Shown here: one piece after another, positions 9,538 through 17,895 of the stretch
Numbering within the stretch: the stretch's first letter is position 1
Layout of the letters: each line of letters opens with the position of its first letter
From: CBIHON01 sp966211965
GTDB lineage: Bacteria > Pseudomonadota > Gammaproteobacteria > Burkholderiales > Burkholderiaceae_D
NCBI GenBank assembly: GCA_966211965.1
Contig: CBIHON010000001.1
Span: 124,001 to 188,000 of the forward strand
DNA: 64,000 nt
Direction: 5' to 3'
Program-made: the position numbers and the translations under genes
The notes under the pieces: generated by a model
Databases searched by the model: none
Seen by the model: only the letters and a program-made list of their open reading frames with translations
What the model was told of the DNA's origin: nothing

Positions 9538-10178
9538 ACTTTCGGCTCGGCCTTCGGCGCCGGCTTGCGCTTGGCCGGCGCAGCGGCCTTCGGTTTGGCC
9601 GGTGCCTTCGGCTTGGCCTCAGCCGGGGCGGCTTTGGCAGCGGTCTTTACCGGCTCGGCAGCCATTGCCGAACCGACGGCCTGCTTGAACTGCTCCTGCA
9701 GCATATTCCACCACACGGCCGGATTGGCCTGTGGGGCCATGAAAGCGGCGGAGGCATCCTTGGTTTCGCTCTTCGGTTCGCTCTTGGCCGCAGCAGGCTC
9801 GGGCGGCGCGGCTTCGGTTTTCTTCAGCGGCTCGGCCGGCGCGGAGGCAGCGGCAGGCGCAGGGCGGGCAGCGGCGCTCGGCTTGACGGCAGCGCTGAGC
9901 GACTCACCCATCGACTTCAGCGTGGCGATGGTGGCGCTCTGCACTTCCAGTGCTTGTATCGTGCCGCGCAGCATGTTCATGTTCAAGGTCAACCAGGATT
10001 CGACCGCTTTCAAATCCGCTATCTGCTTGTTGATTTCCTCGACCGATAGCGTCGGCATCACCATGCCCGGAATCCCCATGCCCGGGACACTCATGCCGCC
10101 CCACAGATTCTTGACGAAATCGAGAGTGTCGGTCATTGCCCCCATACCGGGGATATTGGGTATATTGGGTTTGATCAT
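9534..10178 (-). CDS. phaM: PHA granule-associated protein PhaM
   Basis: The N-terminal half contains LSVEEINKQIADLKAVESWLTLNMNML and IQALEVQSATIATLKSMG, the conserved core of PhaM. The C-terminal third is Ala/Pro/Lys-rich (KAPAKPKAAAPAKRKPAPKAEPK) like the histone-like DNA-binding tail of this family. PhaM is known to activate PHA synthase PhaC and tether polyhydroxybutyrate granules to the nucleoid so they segregate at division. The 214-residue length is similar to characterised members. It converges on the MFS gene with a 4-base overlap. Its presence implies the organism stores polyhydroxyalkanoate. Confidence 0.85.
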   Translation of the reverse strand: MIKPNIPNIPGMGAMTDTLDFVKNLWGGMSVPGMGIPGMVMPTLSVEEINKQIADLKAVESWLTLNMNMLRGTIQALEVQSATIATLKSMGESLSAAVKPSAAARPAPAAASAPAEPLKKTEAAPPEPAAAKSEPKSETKDASAAFMAPQANPAVWWNMLQEQFKQAVGSAMAAEPVKTAAKAAPAEAKPKAPAKPKAAAPAKRKPAPKAEPKV

Positions 10179-10312
10179 TATGCTTCTCCGTTTTCCAGAT
10201 GCATCGAAGGGTAGCAGATTAATCAGGCGAATAAAATGCCGCCCTGTAAAATTCGCCGCTTCGACTTGCTGTCAATGCGGCAGTGCAGCGCCGATGCGTT
10301 TACACTAACGGC

Positions 10313-11452
10313 ATGAACCCGGATTCTTTGTCTGCAACATCTTATAGCCCGCGCCGTGCCGTCTCGCGGCGTTGGCTTGGCGTGCTGATCGCATCGCTAT
10401 TGTTGCATGTCGCATTGCTCGACTGGGCCAACGGACATATCGGCTTGCCCTCGCTGCCGATGCAGCCGGATAGTCTGATCACGGCAGAATTGACGCCGGT
10501 GCAAACCGCGCCTGACATCCCGCCGCCCAAACCGCAAGCCACACCAAAACCGAAGCCGCGCCCCCGTCCGACGCCCAAGCCGGCCGCGAAGCCGGCACTG
10601 CCGGCAAGTCTACCAAGCACGCAGGCGCAGACGTCACCGCCGCCTCCGTCAAATGCGGGGGCCGACGTAACTGTCGCCGCCATCGATCCGCCCCCGGTTC
10701 CGGCAAGCGCAGAACCAGCGGTCTCCGAACCCGCTCCACTGGTTGAACCGGTGGCCGAGCCAGCATCAAAAGAGCCGGCCGAGCAACGCTACAAGGTCGA
10801 ACCGCCGCCGTCGGCGGAATTGAAATACGACGTACAAGCCTTGCGTGACGGCCAGATGGTGTATGGCCGCGGCAAGCTCGGCTGGCAAGCCGACGGAAAC
10901 CGCTACGTCGCCAGTGGGGAAGCCGGCGTATTGTTTTTTACCGTGCTGAACTTCAAGAGCGAAGGTGAGTTGGACGAGTTCGGCGTCGCACCGGTACTGT
11001 ACAGCGAGAAGCGCTTTCGCAAATCGGAAACCAATACCCATTTCCATCGCGAACGCAACACCATCAGCTTTTCCGCATCGACCGCATCGTATCCGCGCAA
11101 GGGCGGCGAACAGGACCGCGCCAGCATCATCTGGCAACTGGCCGGCATCGGCCGCGGCGACAGCGGAAAATTTGTGGCGGGCGCGGAAATCGATATCTTC
11201 GTGGCCGGCGTGCGTGATGCCGAAACCTGGCGCATACAGGTGATCGGCCTGGAAGACGTTACGGTCGGCATCGGCAAGATCAACGCGTGGCATGTGGCGC
11301 GCGTGCCGCGGCCCGGTTCCTACGAACAGAAACTGGATATCTGGCTGGCGCCGCAGCAGGAATGGTATCCGGTGAAATTGCGCTATACCGAAAACAATGG
11401 CGACTATCTCGACATGCTGCTGTCGAACGTGAACTTGACTGCCGCGCGTTGA
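10313..11452 (+). CDS. DUF3108 protein with N-terminal anchor and proline-rich linker
   Basis: The product has 379 residues if ATG 10313 is used (MNPDSLSATSYS). One membrane anchor (WLGVLIASLLLHVALLDWA) is followed by a long Pro/Lys/Ala-rich linker, about residues 60-165, that resembles TonB-type periplasm-spanning spacers. A globular DUF3108 domain fills the rest (SAELKYDVQALRDGQMVYGRGKLGW, GGEQDRASIIWQLAGIG, LDIWLAPQQEWYPVKLRYTE). Topology suggests a periplasmic domain. DUF3108 proteins have no established function. It lies 23 bases before a second DUF3108 gene and probably shares its transcript. Confidence 0.8.
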   Translation: MNPDSLSATSYSPRRAVSRRWLGVLIASLLLHVALLDWANGHIGLPSLPMQPDSLITAELTPVQTAPDIPPPKPQATPKPKPRPRPTPKPAAKPALPASLPSTQAQTSPPPPSNAGADVTVAAIDPPPVPASAEPAVSEPAPLVEPVAEPASKEPAEQRYKVEPPPSAELKYDVQALRDGQMVYGRGKLGWQADGNRYVASGEAGVLFFTVLNFKSEGELDEFGVAPVLYSEKRFRKSETNTHFHRERNTISFSASTASYPRKGGEQDRASIIWQLAGIGRGDSGKFVAGAEIDIFVAGVRDAETWRIQVIGLEDVTVGIGKINAWHVARVPRPGSYEQKLDIWLAPQQEWYPVKLRYTENNGDYLDMLLSNVNLTAAR

Positions 11453-11475
11453 ACCTTTCTATTTTCTCAAATCCC

Positions 11476-12231
11476 ATGAAGCTATTCTCCACCTCCCGTT
11501 TTGCCCTGCCTGTTTTGCTTGCATGCAGCCTGTTGGCCGCATCAAGCTCGGCGCTCGAGACCGCCGCCGTAAAGCGCAAGCTGAACGTGCCGCCCTCCGC
11601 CGACTTGAGTTACGAAATCAAGGCCAGGCAAAGCGGCTTGTCACTCTCCGGTGATGCACTGGTGCAGTGGCGCGCAGCGGACAACAAATTCAGCGCCGCA
11701 ACCGAAACCCGCGCCATGCTGATCGGCAAAATACTGGAGGCGAAAAGCGAGGGCGGCATCGATGAGTATGGATTGGCGCCCGCCACCTTCACCGAAAAAC
11801 GCCTGCGCAAGGAACGCACCACCACCACCTTCGATCGCCAAGCCAAGGTGATCGGCTTCAGCGCATCCAGCGAGACCTATCCGATCCAAGGTGGAGAGCA
11901 AGACCGCAGCAGCGTCATCTGGCAACTGCTTTCGATTGCACGAGCGGCGCCGTCGAAATTCAAGCCGGGAACGGAGTGGACTTTCTTCGTGGCCGGACAG
12001 CACGATGCGGAACCCTGGAGCTTCAAGGTCACCAAGTCCGAAAAAATCACAACGCCGCTGGGCGAGGTCAACGCGCTGCACATTTTGAGAGCGCCGCCGC
12101 CCGATTCGAAAGGCCAGCAGCTGGACATCTGGCTCGCGCCCGCGTTCGAATGGTATCCGGTACGTCTGCGCTTCACCGAGCCAAGCGGCGACCTGATCGA
12201 GCAATCGCTGGTCGCCATCAAGAACCAATAG
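11476..12231 (+). CDS. Periplasmic DUF3108 protein
   Basis: This 251-residue protein has a signal peptide (MKLFSTSRFALPVLLACSLLAASSSA) and one DUF3108 domain. The same landmarks as its upstream neighbour are visible in the same order: SADLSYEIKARQSGLSLSGDA, GGEQDRSSVIWQLLSIA and LDIWLAPAFEWYPVRLRFTE. It differs by lacking the anchor and proline-rich spacer, so the pair is a tandem duplication with one tethered and one soluble copy. The function is unknown; an envelope role is inferred from export alone. It ends 52 bases before queC. Confidence 0.8.
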   Translation: MKLFSTSRFALPVLLACSLLAASSSALETAAVKRKLNVPPSADLSYEIKARQSGLSLSGDALVQWRAADNKFSAATETRAMLIGKILEAKSEGGIDEYGLAPATFTEKRLRKERTTTTFDRQAKVIGFSASSETYPIQGGEQDRSSVIWQLLSIARAAPSKFKPGTEWTFFVAGQHDAEPWSFKVTKSEKITTPLGEVNALHILRAPPPDSKGQQLDIWLAPAFEWYPVRLRFTEPSGDLIEQSLVAIKNQ

Positions 12232-12283
12232 GAAGCGATGCGCGGCGGCTACGAATTGAAATTCACTGATCGACAAGGAAAAC

Positions 12284-12991
12284 ATGATGTCTTCTGACAG
12301 CGCACTCGTCCTCTTCAGCGGCGGCCAGGATTCCGCCACCTGTCTTGCCTGGGCATTGGCGCGCTATGCCAAGGTCGAGACCATCGGCTTCGACTATGGC
12401 CAACGCCATGCGGTCGAACTCAGCGTGCGGCCCGCAGTGCTGAAAAAAATGCGCGCGCTGGCGCCAGATTGGGAGCGCAGGCTGGGCGAAGATCACATGA
12501 TCGACCTGTCGCTGATTTCGAAAATTTCCGACACCGCGCTGACCAGTGAAACCGCCATCGCGATGCAGGAAAACGGCTTGCCCAATACCTTCGTCCCCGG
12601 CCGCAATCTGCTGTTCATGACGGTGGCGGCCACCGTGGCATATCGGCGCGGCTTGAACGTGCTGGTCGGCGGCATGTGCGAAACCGATTTTTCCGGCTAT
12701 CCCGATTGCCGCGACGACACCATGAAAGCCTTGCAAGTCGTACTCAATCTCGGCATGGCGACCCGCCTCAAACTGGAAACACCCTTGATGTGGCTCACCA
12801 AGGCCGCCACCTGGGACTTGGCGCGCGAATTGGGCGGCATGGCGCTGGTCGACCTGATCCGTGACGAGACGCATACCTGCTATCTGGGCGAACGCGGCGC
12901 CTTGCATGACTGGGGTTACGGCTGCGGCACCTGTCCGGCTTGCGAATTGCGCGCACGCGGCTATCGCGAATTTGTGAACCGGAGGGCGTGA
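12284..12991 (+). CDS. queC: 7-cyano-7-deazaguanine synthase QueC
   Basis: QueC converts 7-carboxy-7-deazaguanine to preQ0 with ATP and ammonia in queuosine biosynthesis. The ATP-pyrophosphatase loop SGGQDS is at residues 12-17. The zinc site is four cysteines, C199, C214, C217 and C220 (pattern CxxC-type cluster in CGTCPAC). The length of 235 matches the family. ATG 12284 and ATG 12287 are both possible; AAGGA lies 4-7 bases upstream. No preQ1 riboswitch was noticed in the short upstream gap, and queD/queE are not in this window. Confidence 0.95.
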   Translation: MMSSDSALVLFSGGQDSATCLAWALARYAKVETIGFDYGQRHAVELSVRPAVLKKMRALAPDWERRLGEDHMIDLSLISKISDTALTSETAIAMQENGLPNTFVPGRNLLFMTVAATVAYRRGLNVLVGGMCETDFSGYPDCRDDTMKALQVVLNLGMATRLKLETPLMWLTKAATWDLARELGGMALVDLIRDETHTCYLGERGALHDWGYGCGTCPACELRARGYREFVNRRA

Positions 12992-13025
12992 CTGGTATAA
13001 CATGTCCGTTCAAGGATAACTCGCC

Positions 13026-13769
13026 ATGCTGATCGCACTCCTCACCGACCTCCACGCAAACCGGGAAGCGCTCTCCGCCTGCCTGGCGCATGCCGAAGAA
13101 CGTCATGCGGCGCGTTACGTATTTCTCGGCGACCTGGTGGGTTATGGCGCCGATCCGGGTTGGGTGGTCGATACCGTGATGGGCTACGTCGCGCGCGGCG
13201 GGATCGCGGTACAGGGCAACCATGATGCCGCCGTGGTCCATCCGGCAGCCAGCCAGATGCATGCCGATGCGCGCAAGGTGATCGACTGGACGCGTGCCCA
13301 ACTCAATCCGGCACAGCTTGATTTTCTGCGCAATCTGCCCCTGACCGCCGAAGCCAGCAACTGCCTGTTCGTGCATGCCAGCGCCTTCGCGCCGCAGCAG
13401 TGGGAGTACATCACCGGCCTTACCGAAGCTGTCAGGAGCATGCATGCGACGCATTGCCGCGTCACCTTCTGCGGCCACGTGCATGAGCCGGCTCTTTACA
13501 ACCTGTCGGGCGCCGGCAAGATATCGGCCTTCACCCCGGCCGGCGACAGCAGCATTCCGCTCAGCGCGCAGCGCCGCTGGCTGGTGATACCGGGCTCGGT
13601 AGGACAGCCGCGCGACGGCAATCCGGCGGCCTGTTATGCCTTGTACGACGATCTGCGCGGCGATCTCACCTACTTCCGCGTGCCTTACGATTGCCGCGCC
13701 GCCGCCGCGAAGGTGCGGGACGCCGGGTTGCCGGAAACCTTCAGCAGGCGTCTCGAACAAGGCATCTGA
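13026..13769 (+). CDS. Calcineurin-like metallophosphoesterase
   Basis: The 247-residue protein carries the metallophosphoesterase motif series: TDLHAN (DxH) at about 7-12, GDLVGYG at about 35, GNHD at about 64 and GHVHEPALY at about 150. These residues bind two metal ions that hydrolyse phosphoesters. No signal peptide is present, so it is cytoplasmic. The gene directly precedes the remnant of a kinase/universal-stress gene with one base between stop and start. The two were probably once co-translated, perhaps as a phosphatase-kinase pair. Confidence 0.85.
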   Translation: MLIALLTDLHANREALSACLAHAEERHAARYVFLGDLVGYGADPGWVVDTVMGYVARGGIAVQGNHDAAVVHPAASQMHADARKVIDWTRAQLNPAQLDFLRNLPLTAEASNCLFVHASAFAPQQWEYITGLTEAVRSMHATHCRVTFCGHVHEPALYNLSGAGKISAFTPAGDSSIPLSAQRRWLVIPGSVGQPRDGNPAACYALYDDLRGDLTYFRVPYDCRAAAAKVRDAGLPETFSRRLEQGI

Positions 13770-13770
13770 C

Positions 13771-14104
13771 ATGACGATACAAGGTCTCGAAGCGGGCATG
13801 GTCGCCGACGGTTTCCTGCTGCAGGAAAAAAATCCACAGGGGCGGCGCCACGGCGGCGCAACTGGCTTTCGATTTGCAGCATCCGGATCAGGTTGCACCG
13901 GGTCCGCGTGCCGCCCGCATGCAACGCGACGGCTGGCTGGCAATTGGCAAGCGCTGGGCCCGTTCGATTGTCATCGGTTCGCGCGGCAGTTCGACCCGGC
14001 CGCGCTACCTCGGCAGCGTGGGCTCGCAAGCGGTGGCACAAGCCGACTGGACGGTGACCGTGGTGAAAACGGCAAGGGCTGGTGAAGTACAAGGTGCAAC
14101 CTGA
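13771..14104 (+). pseudogene. Collapsed Ser/Thr kinase-universal stress protein fusion gene
   Basis: The start ATG 13771 begins MTIQGLEAGMVADGFLLQEK, like the N-terminus of bacterial kinases just before the glycine-rich loop. The end (ATG 13919 frame) reads IVIGSRGSSTRPRYLGSVGSQAVAQADW, the C-terminal signature of a UspA domain. Only about 110 codons connect them, against several hundred in an intact kinase-Usp fusion. The two parts are in different frames separated by a run of seven A residues near 13827; removing one A would join them into one frame and give LLQEKIHRGG, a better glycine loop. This looks like a large in-gene deletion followed by, or combined with, a slippage error. Confidence 0.65.
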
Positions 14105-14140
14105 ACATCCGCACAATACCAAATATCCGGAGAGGATCGT

Positions 14141-14587
14141 ATGTCTGTTCACTGCCAATCTGAAACCCGCGCGCTGCTGCTGCGCCTGAATCTGTTTCGC
14201 GGGCTGGACGACGCCGAGCTTGTGATCCTGCTGTCGCAGGCGGAGCTAGTCGATTTCGCACAGGGCGAATATCCGATCCGGGAAGGCGAACAGGGACACC
14301 ACCTATACGTCCTGCTGTCAGGCCAAGTGCGCATCAGCAAGCGTGCATTCGGCATCCAGAAAGTATTGCAGGATATGGGGCCGGGTGAATGCTTCGGCGA
14401 AATGTCGCTGATCGAATGCCGCTGCCGCTCAGCTTCGGTCAAGGCGCTGACCGCTTGCAGGTTGCTCAAGCTGGGCCACGAAGACATCGAAGTCCTGCCG
14501 GAAGTCGCCTCCAAGCTGTACCGTAATATCGCGATCCTGCTGTCGCAGCGGCTGCGGCATGCGAACGAGATTCTGTCGCTGGGATAA
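14141..14587 (+). CDS. Cyclic nucleotide-binding domain protein
   Basis: The 148-residue protein is essentially one cNMP-binding domain of the CRP/PKA-regulatory fold: IREGEQGHHLYVLLSGQVRIS, then the phosphate-binding cassette region GPGECFGEMSLIECRCRSASVKA. There is no helix-turn-helix after it, so it is not a CRP-type regulator. The cassette has C-R-S rather than the usual R-(S/T/A) spacing, so ligand binding is uncertain. A good ribosome site (GGAGAGG) precedes ATG 14141. It follows the phosphoesterase and kinase-Usp remnant and may have been part of that signalling cluster. Confidence 0.8.
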   Translation: MSVHCQSETRALLLRLNLFRGLDDAELVILLSQAELVDFAQGEYPIREGEQGHHLYVLLSGQVRISKRAFGIQKVLQDMGPGECFGEMSLIECRCRSASVKALTACRLLKLGHEDIEVLPEVASKLYRNIAILLSQRLRHANEILSLG

Positions 14588-14610
14588 TGAGGGATGGGTT
14601 TCGATGGATA

Positions 14611-14635
14611 AGAATCTGTTCAGGGTCTAAACGAA
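14611..14635. repeat. Single end of a dispersed repeat (AGAATCTGTTCAGGG type)
   Basis: The 25 bases from 14611 closely match the left end of the palindromic element at 32874-33016, differing at a few positions (consensus AGAATCTRTTCAGGG followed by a TAAACGAA block). No matching opposite end is visible nearby, so this is probably a truncated copy. It lies in the 227-base gap between two convergent genes, in which nothing else was recognised. Confidence 0.45.
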
Positions 14636-14814
14636 GCTCCTGCCGTGCGACCGGAATCCATCCCCCCTTGCAGGGCGCGCTGGATTGCAAGCCAGTGTCG
14701 TTCCGCAGGCGAATCGCATACGCTTCGAAACCCCTGCTACATCCCCCACCCTCCCCTTGTAGAGGAGCGAGCCTGTCACGAACTGGCATAAGTTCGCGCT
14801 TCGTATGCCATGTT

Positions 14815-17454
14815 CTACACGCCAACCCGCTGTAGCGGCGCCTTCAAGGCTTCATTCAGCGTATTGAGGCAATCGCTCAGATGGGCCTTGGCTTCCCTGC
14901 TCATCGGCCGCTTCAGCGCGGCCTGCATATTCTTGCGCAACTCGATCGCGTTTTCACGCTGCAGGCTGCGCGCATCGGCCGGGGTCGACGGCAAGGGCCG
15001 CACCAGCGCATTGACAATGCGTTTGAGATGTTCGCGCTGCAGGTTGCGACGCATGCCGGTGATCTCCTTGCCGCTCTTGAGCTCGCTCCAGATCGCCGCC
15101 TGCAAGGTATCGTACAGTTCGGCGAGCGACAAAAGCTTGCCGCCGTCCGCCACCTTGTCGGGCGCGTCGAGCAAGCGTCCCGCGACCGCGTCCGACATGA
15201 GCTGATCGAGCGCCGTGGTTTGCACCGACAACGTGAGTCCTGAGATCGATACATCGCTGTCGCCCTGGCGATCGAAATGATCGACGCCGAGCCGGCTCAC
15301 CAGTTCCGGCGTGAACCTGAAACTGTCGGCATTGAACATGCTGCTGGTGATCATCGCGAGCGCCGCGCGCTGACGCGGAGCGGTGACTGGTGCGAAGGTG
15401 GGACGGCCGGTGCCGGCATGGTCGCGCAGGAAGGTAACGCCGCCGACATACTTGATCGCCACCGGCACCGCGCGCGCAAACTGACGGAAACCGGAATCGA
15501 AACTGCGGCGCAGGGTTTCATAGCTCTCCCCCGGCTTCAACTGACGCGCTTGCAAACGGTCCCACAGTTCACGCGACAGTTGCAAACGGTGCTTGAAATA
15601 CTCCAGGGGGTCGCTGCCGAGATCGAACAGGTTGACCTCGGGATCGAACACGTTGCCGCCTGCATCCTCGTCGGTGGCATAGGCCAGCAGCGGCTCGCTG
15701 GAGCGCGCGGCGATCTTGCCGAGCTCGGCTTTTTCATTCGCCGGGTCGATCTCCCGGTACGCATATTCGATCGCCCAGTAATCGTAGGGGCCGAGCGTCG
15801 ACATCACATATTCGCCTTGGGTATCGCCCTTCACCGCAAGATTGAAAGGCGTGTAATCCATCACCGAACCAGTCAAGCCGTTCTGGCGCGTGAAGGCGGG
15901 GTCCTGCAATTGCTTGAGACTGTAAATCGTCGAGGCGCGGAAGTTGTGGCGCAAGCCCAGCGTATGGCCAACCTCGTGCATCATCACGCTTTTTACATAC
16001 GTTTGCGCCAACTGCTCGGCTTCCGGGCTGGCCATGTCCAATTCGCCGCGCACCTCCAGCAGATCGAGCGCAAAGTCCATTTCCTGTGCGGCCTCGTGAG
16101 CGAAATTGCAATGTGCGTGCTCGTCCATTCCCTGCAGCCCGGGCCGCCCGATATCTTCCACCAGGCTACGCCGCGCACTGCGGGCAAAAACATCCGACAT
16201 CCCGATATCTGCATCCAGGATTTCGCCGCTGCGTGGATCGACTTGCGATGGTCCGATCGCGATGCCGACGTCGGTGCCGACGAACCAGCGTATCGAAGCA
16301 TGACGCGCATCGAGCGTATCGAAATCATCCTTATCGGTCTGCTGTTTCACCACCAGCGCATTCTTGAAGCCGATTCTTTCGAAAGCACGGTTCCATTCAA
16401 GCACGCCTTCGGTAATCGACTTGCGATATTTTTCCGGCACATTCTTGTCGATCCAATACACGATCGGCTGCTTCGGCTCGGACAGTTCGGCACCCGGGTC
16501 CTTCTTTTCCAGACGCCAGCGGTTGACGAAATACGTTGCCGTTTTCGGTGCCAGATCTTCGGTGAAATCCTGGTGCGTGGTGACGAAATGGCCAATCCGG
16601 TCGTCGGCCGGCCGGGCATGCATCGGCTGCTCCGGCAAACGCGCAAAGCTGTAGTAGAAACCGACGAACAGGCTGCGCGGATCGGGAACGTTGCGCGGCG
16701 GATTCACCTGAGGCGCAAGCGAGGGCATCAGTGACGGCGCGGAAATTTTCGGTACGGAAAAATGTGCACTGACATGGAAACCGGTCAGCTCTTCATCAGC
16801 GCGTACCTTGGCAAAACTGGTGTTGCGGGTATCCAGCGAATACGACAGGCGGTAGGCGGAATCGAGCCGGGTCGCGTAACCTGGAATGTCGCCCAACAAG
16901 AGCGCATTGGCCTCCACCAGGATCGCTTTGCTGTCGGGATGGGGGGCGCTGGCCACTGCCGCGCTGGCCAGCAGGCTATCGGAAAATGCCTGGCTCACCG
17001 CCAGCGCTTGCGGCGAGCCGGGCTGCGCGGTGAATTTGACGTTCTTGGCGATCAGTTGAATCTGGCCGCCGATCTTGTGAAATAACGCAATGTGGCTCGT
17101 GCCCATCTGGCTCGCATACAAGCCGCGCTCACCGACGCTGTTCGGAATATTCACGGAGAAAAAGAAGGGGCGGTCGAATTGTTCCGGCTTGATCTCGATC
17201 CAGACTTTTTCATCCTTTTGATGCAGCGTGAAAAAGCCTTTCATTTCCGTGCTGCCCTTGATTACTTCCTTGAAGGGCTTCGGTGCGCCGGGTTCGGAGC
17301 GAACGGCGGCCAGGGCTGCTGCGCCTGCCGCAGGCTGCTCGGCCGTCGGCGCGGACGGAGCCGGATGCTGCGCAATTGCAGTGTGAGTCAATGCCAACGA
17401 AACAAAGGCGACGATCGCTTTCAACGCAAAACGAAAGCGGGGGAATGCAGACAT
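14815..17454 (-). CDS. Secreted zinc-dependent metalloprotease (DUF5117/DUF4953-type)
   Basis: The 879-residue protein begins with a signal peptide ending near AIAQH (about residue 29). The full zincin motif HEVGHTLGLRH is at residues 493-503, fitting HExxHxxGxxH with three histidine zinc ligands and the catalytic glutamate. A downstream methionine in TGSVMDYTPFN resembles the Met-turn of metzincins. The long N-terminal region (about 60-330) and C-terminal helical region match large uncharacterised bacterial metalloproteases. It acts in the periplasm or outside the cell. Its substrate is unknown. It is transcribed alone, with over 400 bases upstream. Confidence 0.85.
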   Translation of the reverse strand: MSAFPRFRFALKAIVAFVSLALTHTAIAQHPAPSAPTAEQPAAGAAALAAVRSEPGAPKPFKEVIKGSTEMKGFFTLHQKDEKVWIEIKPEQFDRPFFFSVNIPNSVGERGLYASQMGTSHIALFHKIGGQIQLIAKNVKFTAQPGSPQALAVSQAFSDSLLASAAVASAPHPDSKAILVEANALLLGDIPGYATRLDSAYRLSYSLDTRNTSFAKVRADEELTGFHVSAHFSVPKISAPSLMPSLAPQVNPPRNVPDPRSLFVGFYYSFARLPEQPMHARPADDRIGHFVTTHQDFTEDLAPKTATYFVNRWRLEKKDPGAELSEPKQPIVYWIDKNVPEKYRKSITEGVLEWNRAFERIGFKNALVVKQQTDKDDFDTLDARHASIRWFVGTDVGIAIGPSQVDPRSGEILDADIGMSDVFARSARRSLVEDIGRPGLQGMDEHAHCNFAHEAAQEMDFALDLLEVRGELDMASPEAEQLAQTYVKSVMMHEVGHTLGLRHNFRASTIYSLKQLQDPAFTRQNGLTGSVMDYTPFNLAVKGDTQGEYVMSTLGPYDYWAIEYAYREIDPANEKAELGKIAARSSEPLLAYATDEDAGGNVFDPEVNLFDLGSDPLEYFKHRLQLSRELWDRLQARQLKPGESYETLRRSFDSGFRQFARAVPVAIKYVGGVTFLRDHAGTGRPTFAPVTAPRQRAALAMITSSMFNADSFRFTPELVSRLGVDHFDRQGDSDVSISGLTLSVQTTALDQLMSDAVAGRLLDAPDKVADGGKLLSLAELYDTLQAAIWSELKSGKEITGMRRNLQREHLKRIVNALVRPLPSTPADARSLQRENAIELRKNMQAALKRPMSREAKAHLSDCLNTLNEALKAPLQRVGV

Positions 17455-17728
17455 ATCGATACCTTATCGAAATGAGAAAGAAGAAATCGTGTGTCGCGCG
17501 CAGAAGAGATTCTGGGCAAGGCCAGAGCGGCCAACATCCTTTAAGAAGGGGAAACTGTGATGCGAGGCAATACTGTAGCGGATTCCGGCACGATTTGCAT
17601 AGCCAAATTTTGCCCCCGGACGGCGGTTGAATGTTTTTTTGGCAGGCCTTGGCAGGCCGTTAACGGGCTTTGGTGCGGACAGCCATCAAGACCTGGGAGG
17701 AGCACGGAAAATACTGGTTGGGTCCGTA

Positions 17729-17799
17729 GGGCCGTAGGATGGGTGAAACCCATCACATGCACGGTTTGATCACGATGGGTTTCACCCATCCTACGGCCC
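17729..17799. repeat. Long perfect palindrome (26-bp arms, REP/MITE-like)
   Basis: Arms at 17729-17754 and 17774-17799 are exact reverse complements of 26 bases around a 19-base loop; the core word is GTAGGATGGGTGAAACCC. The element sits between the 3' end of the oxidoreductase gene (17896) and the 5' end of the metalloprotease gene (17454). Similar words are known as dispersed repeats in proteobacteria. It could act as a terminator for the oxidoreductase transcript, but there is no T-tract. The rest of 17455-17895 shows no gene. Confidence 0.8.
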
Positions 17800-17895
17800 C
17801 TCCACAATCGGCGCAATGACTCTTATTGCTCTGCAAAGCACCCGAGCAGAATCAAGGTGCGGCGACCGGCAGGGCCGCCGCACATCAACGCCAAA

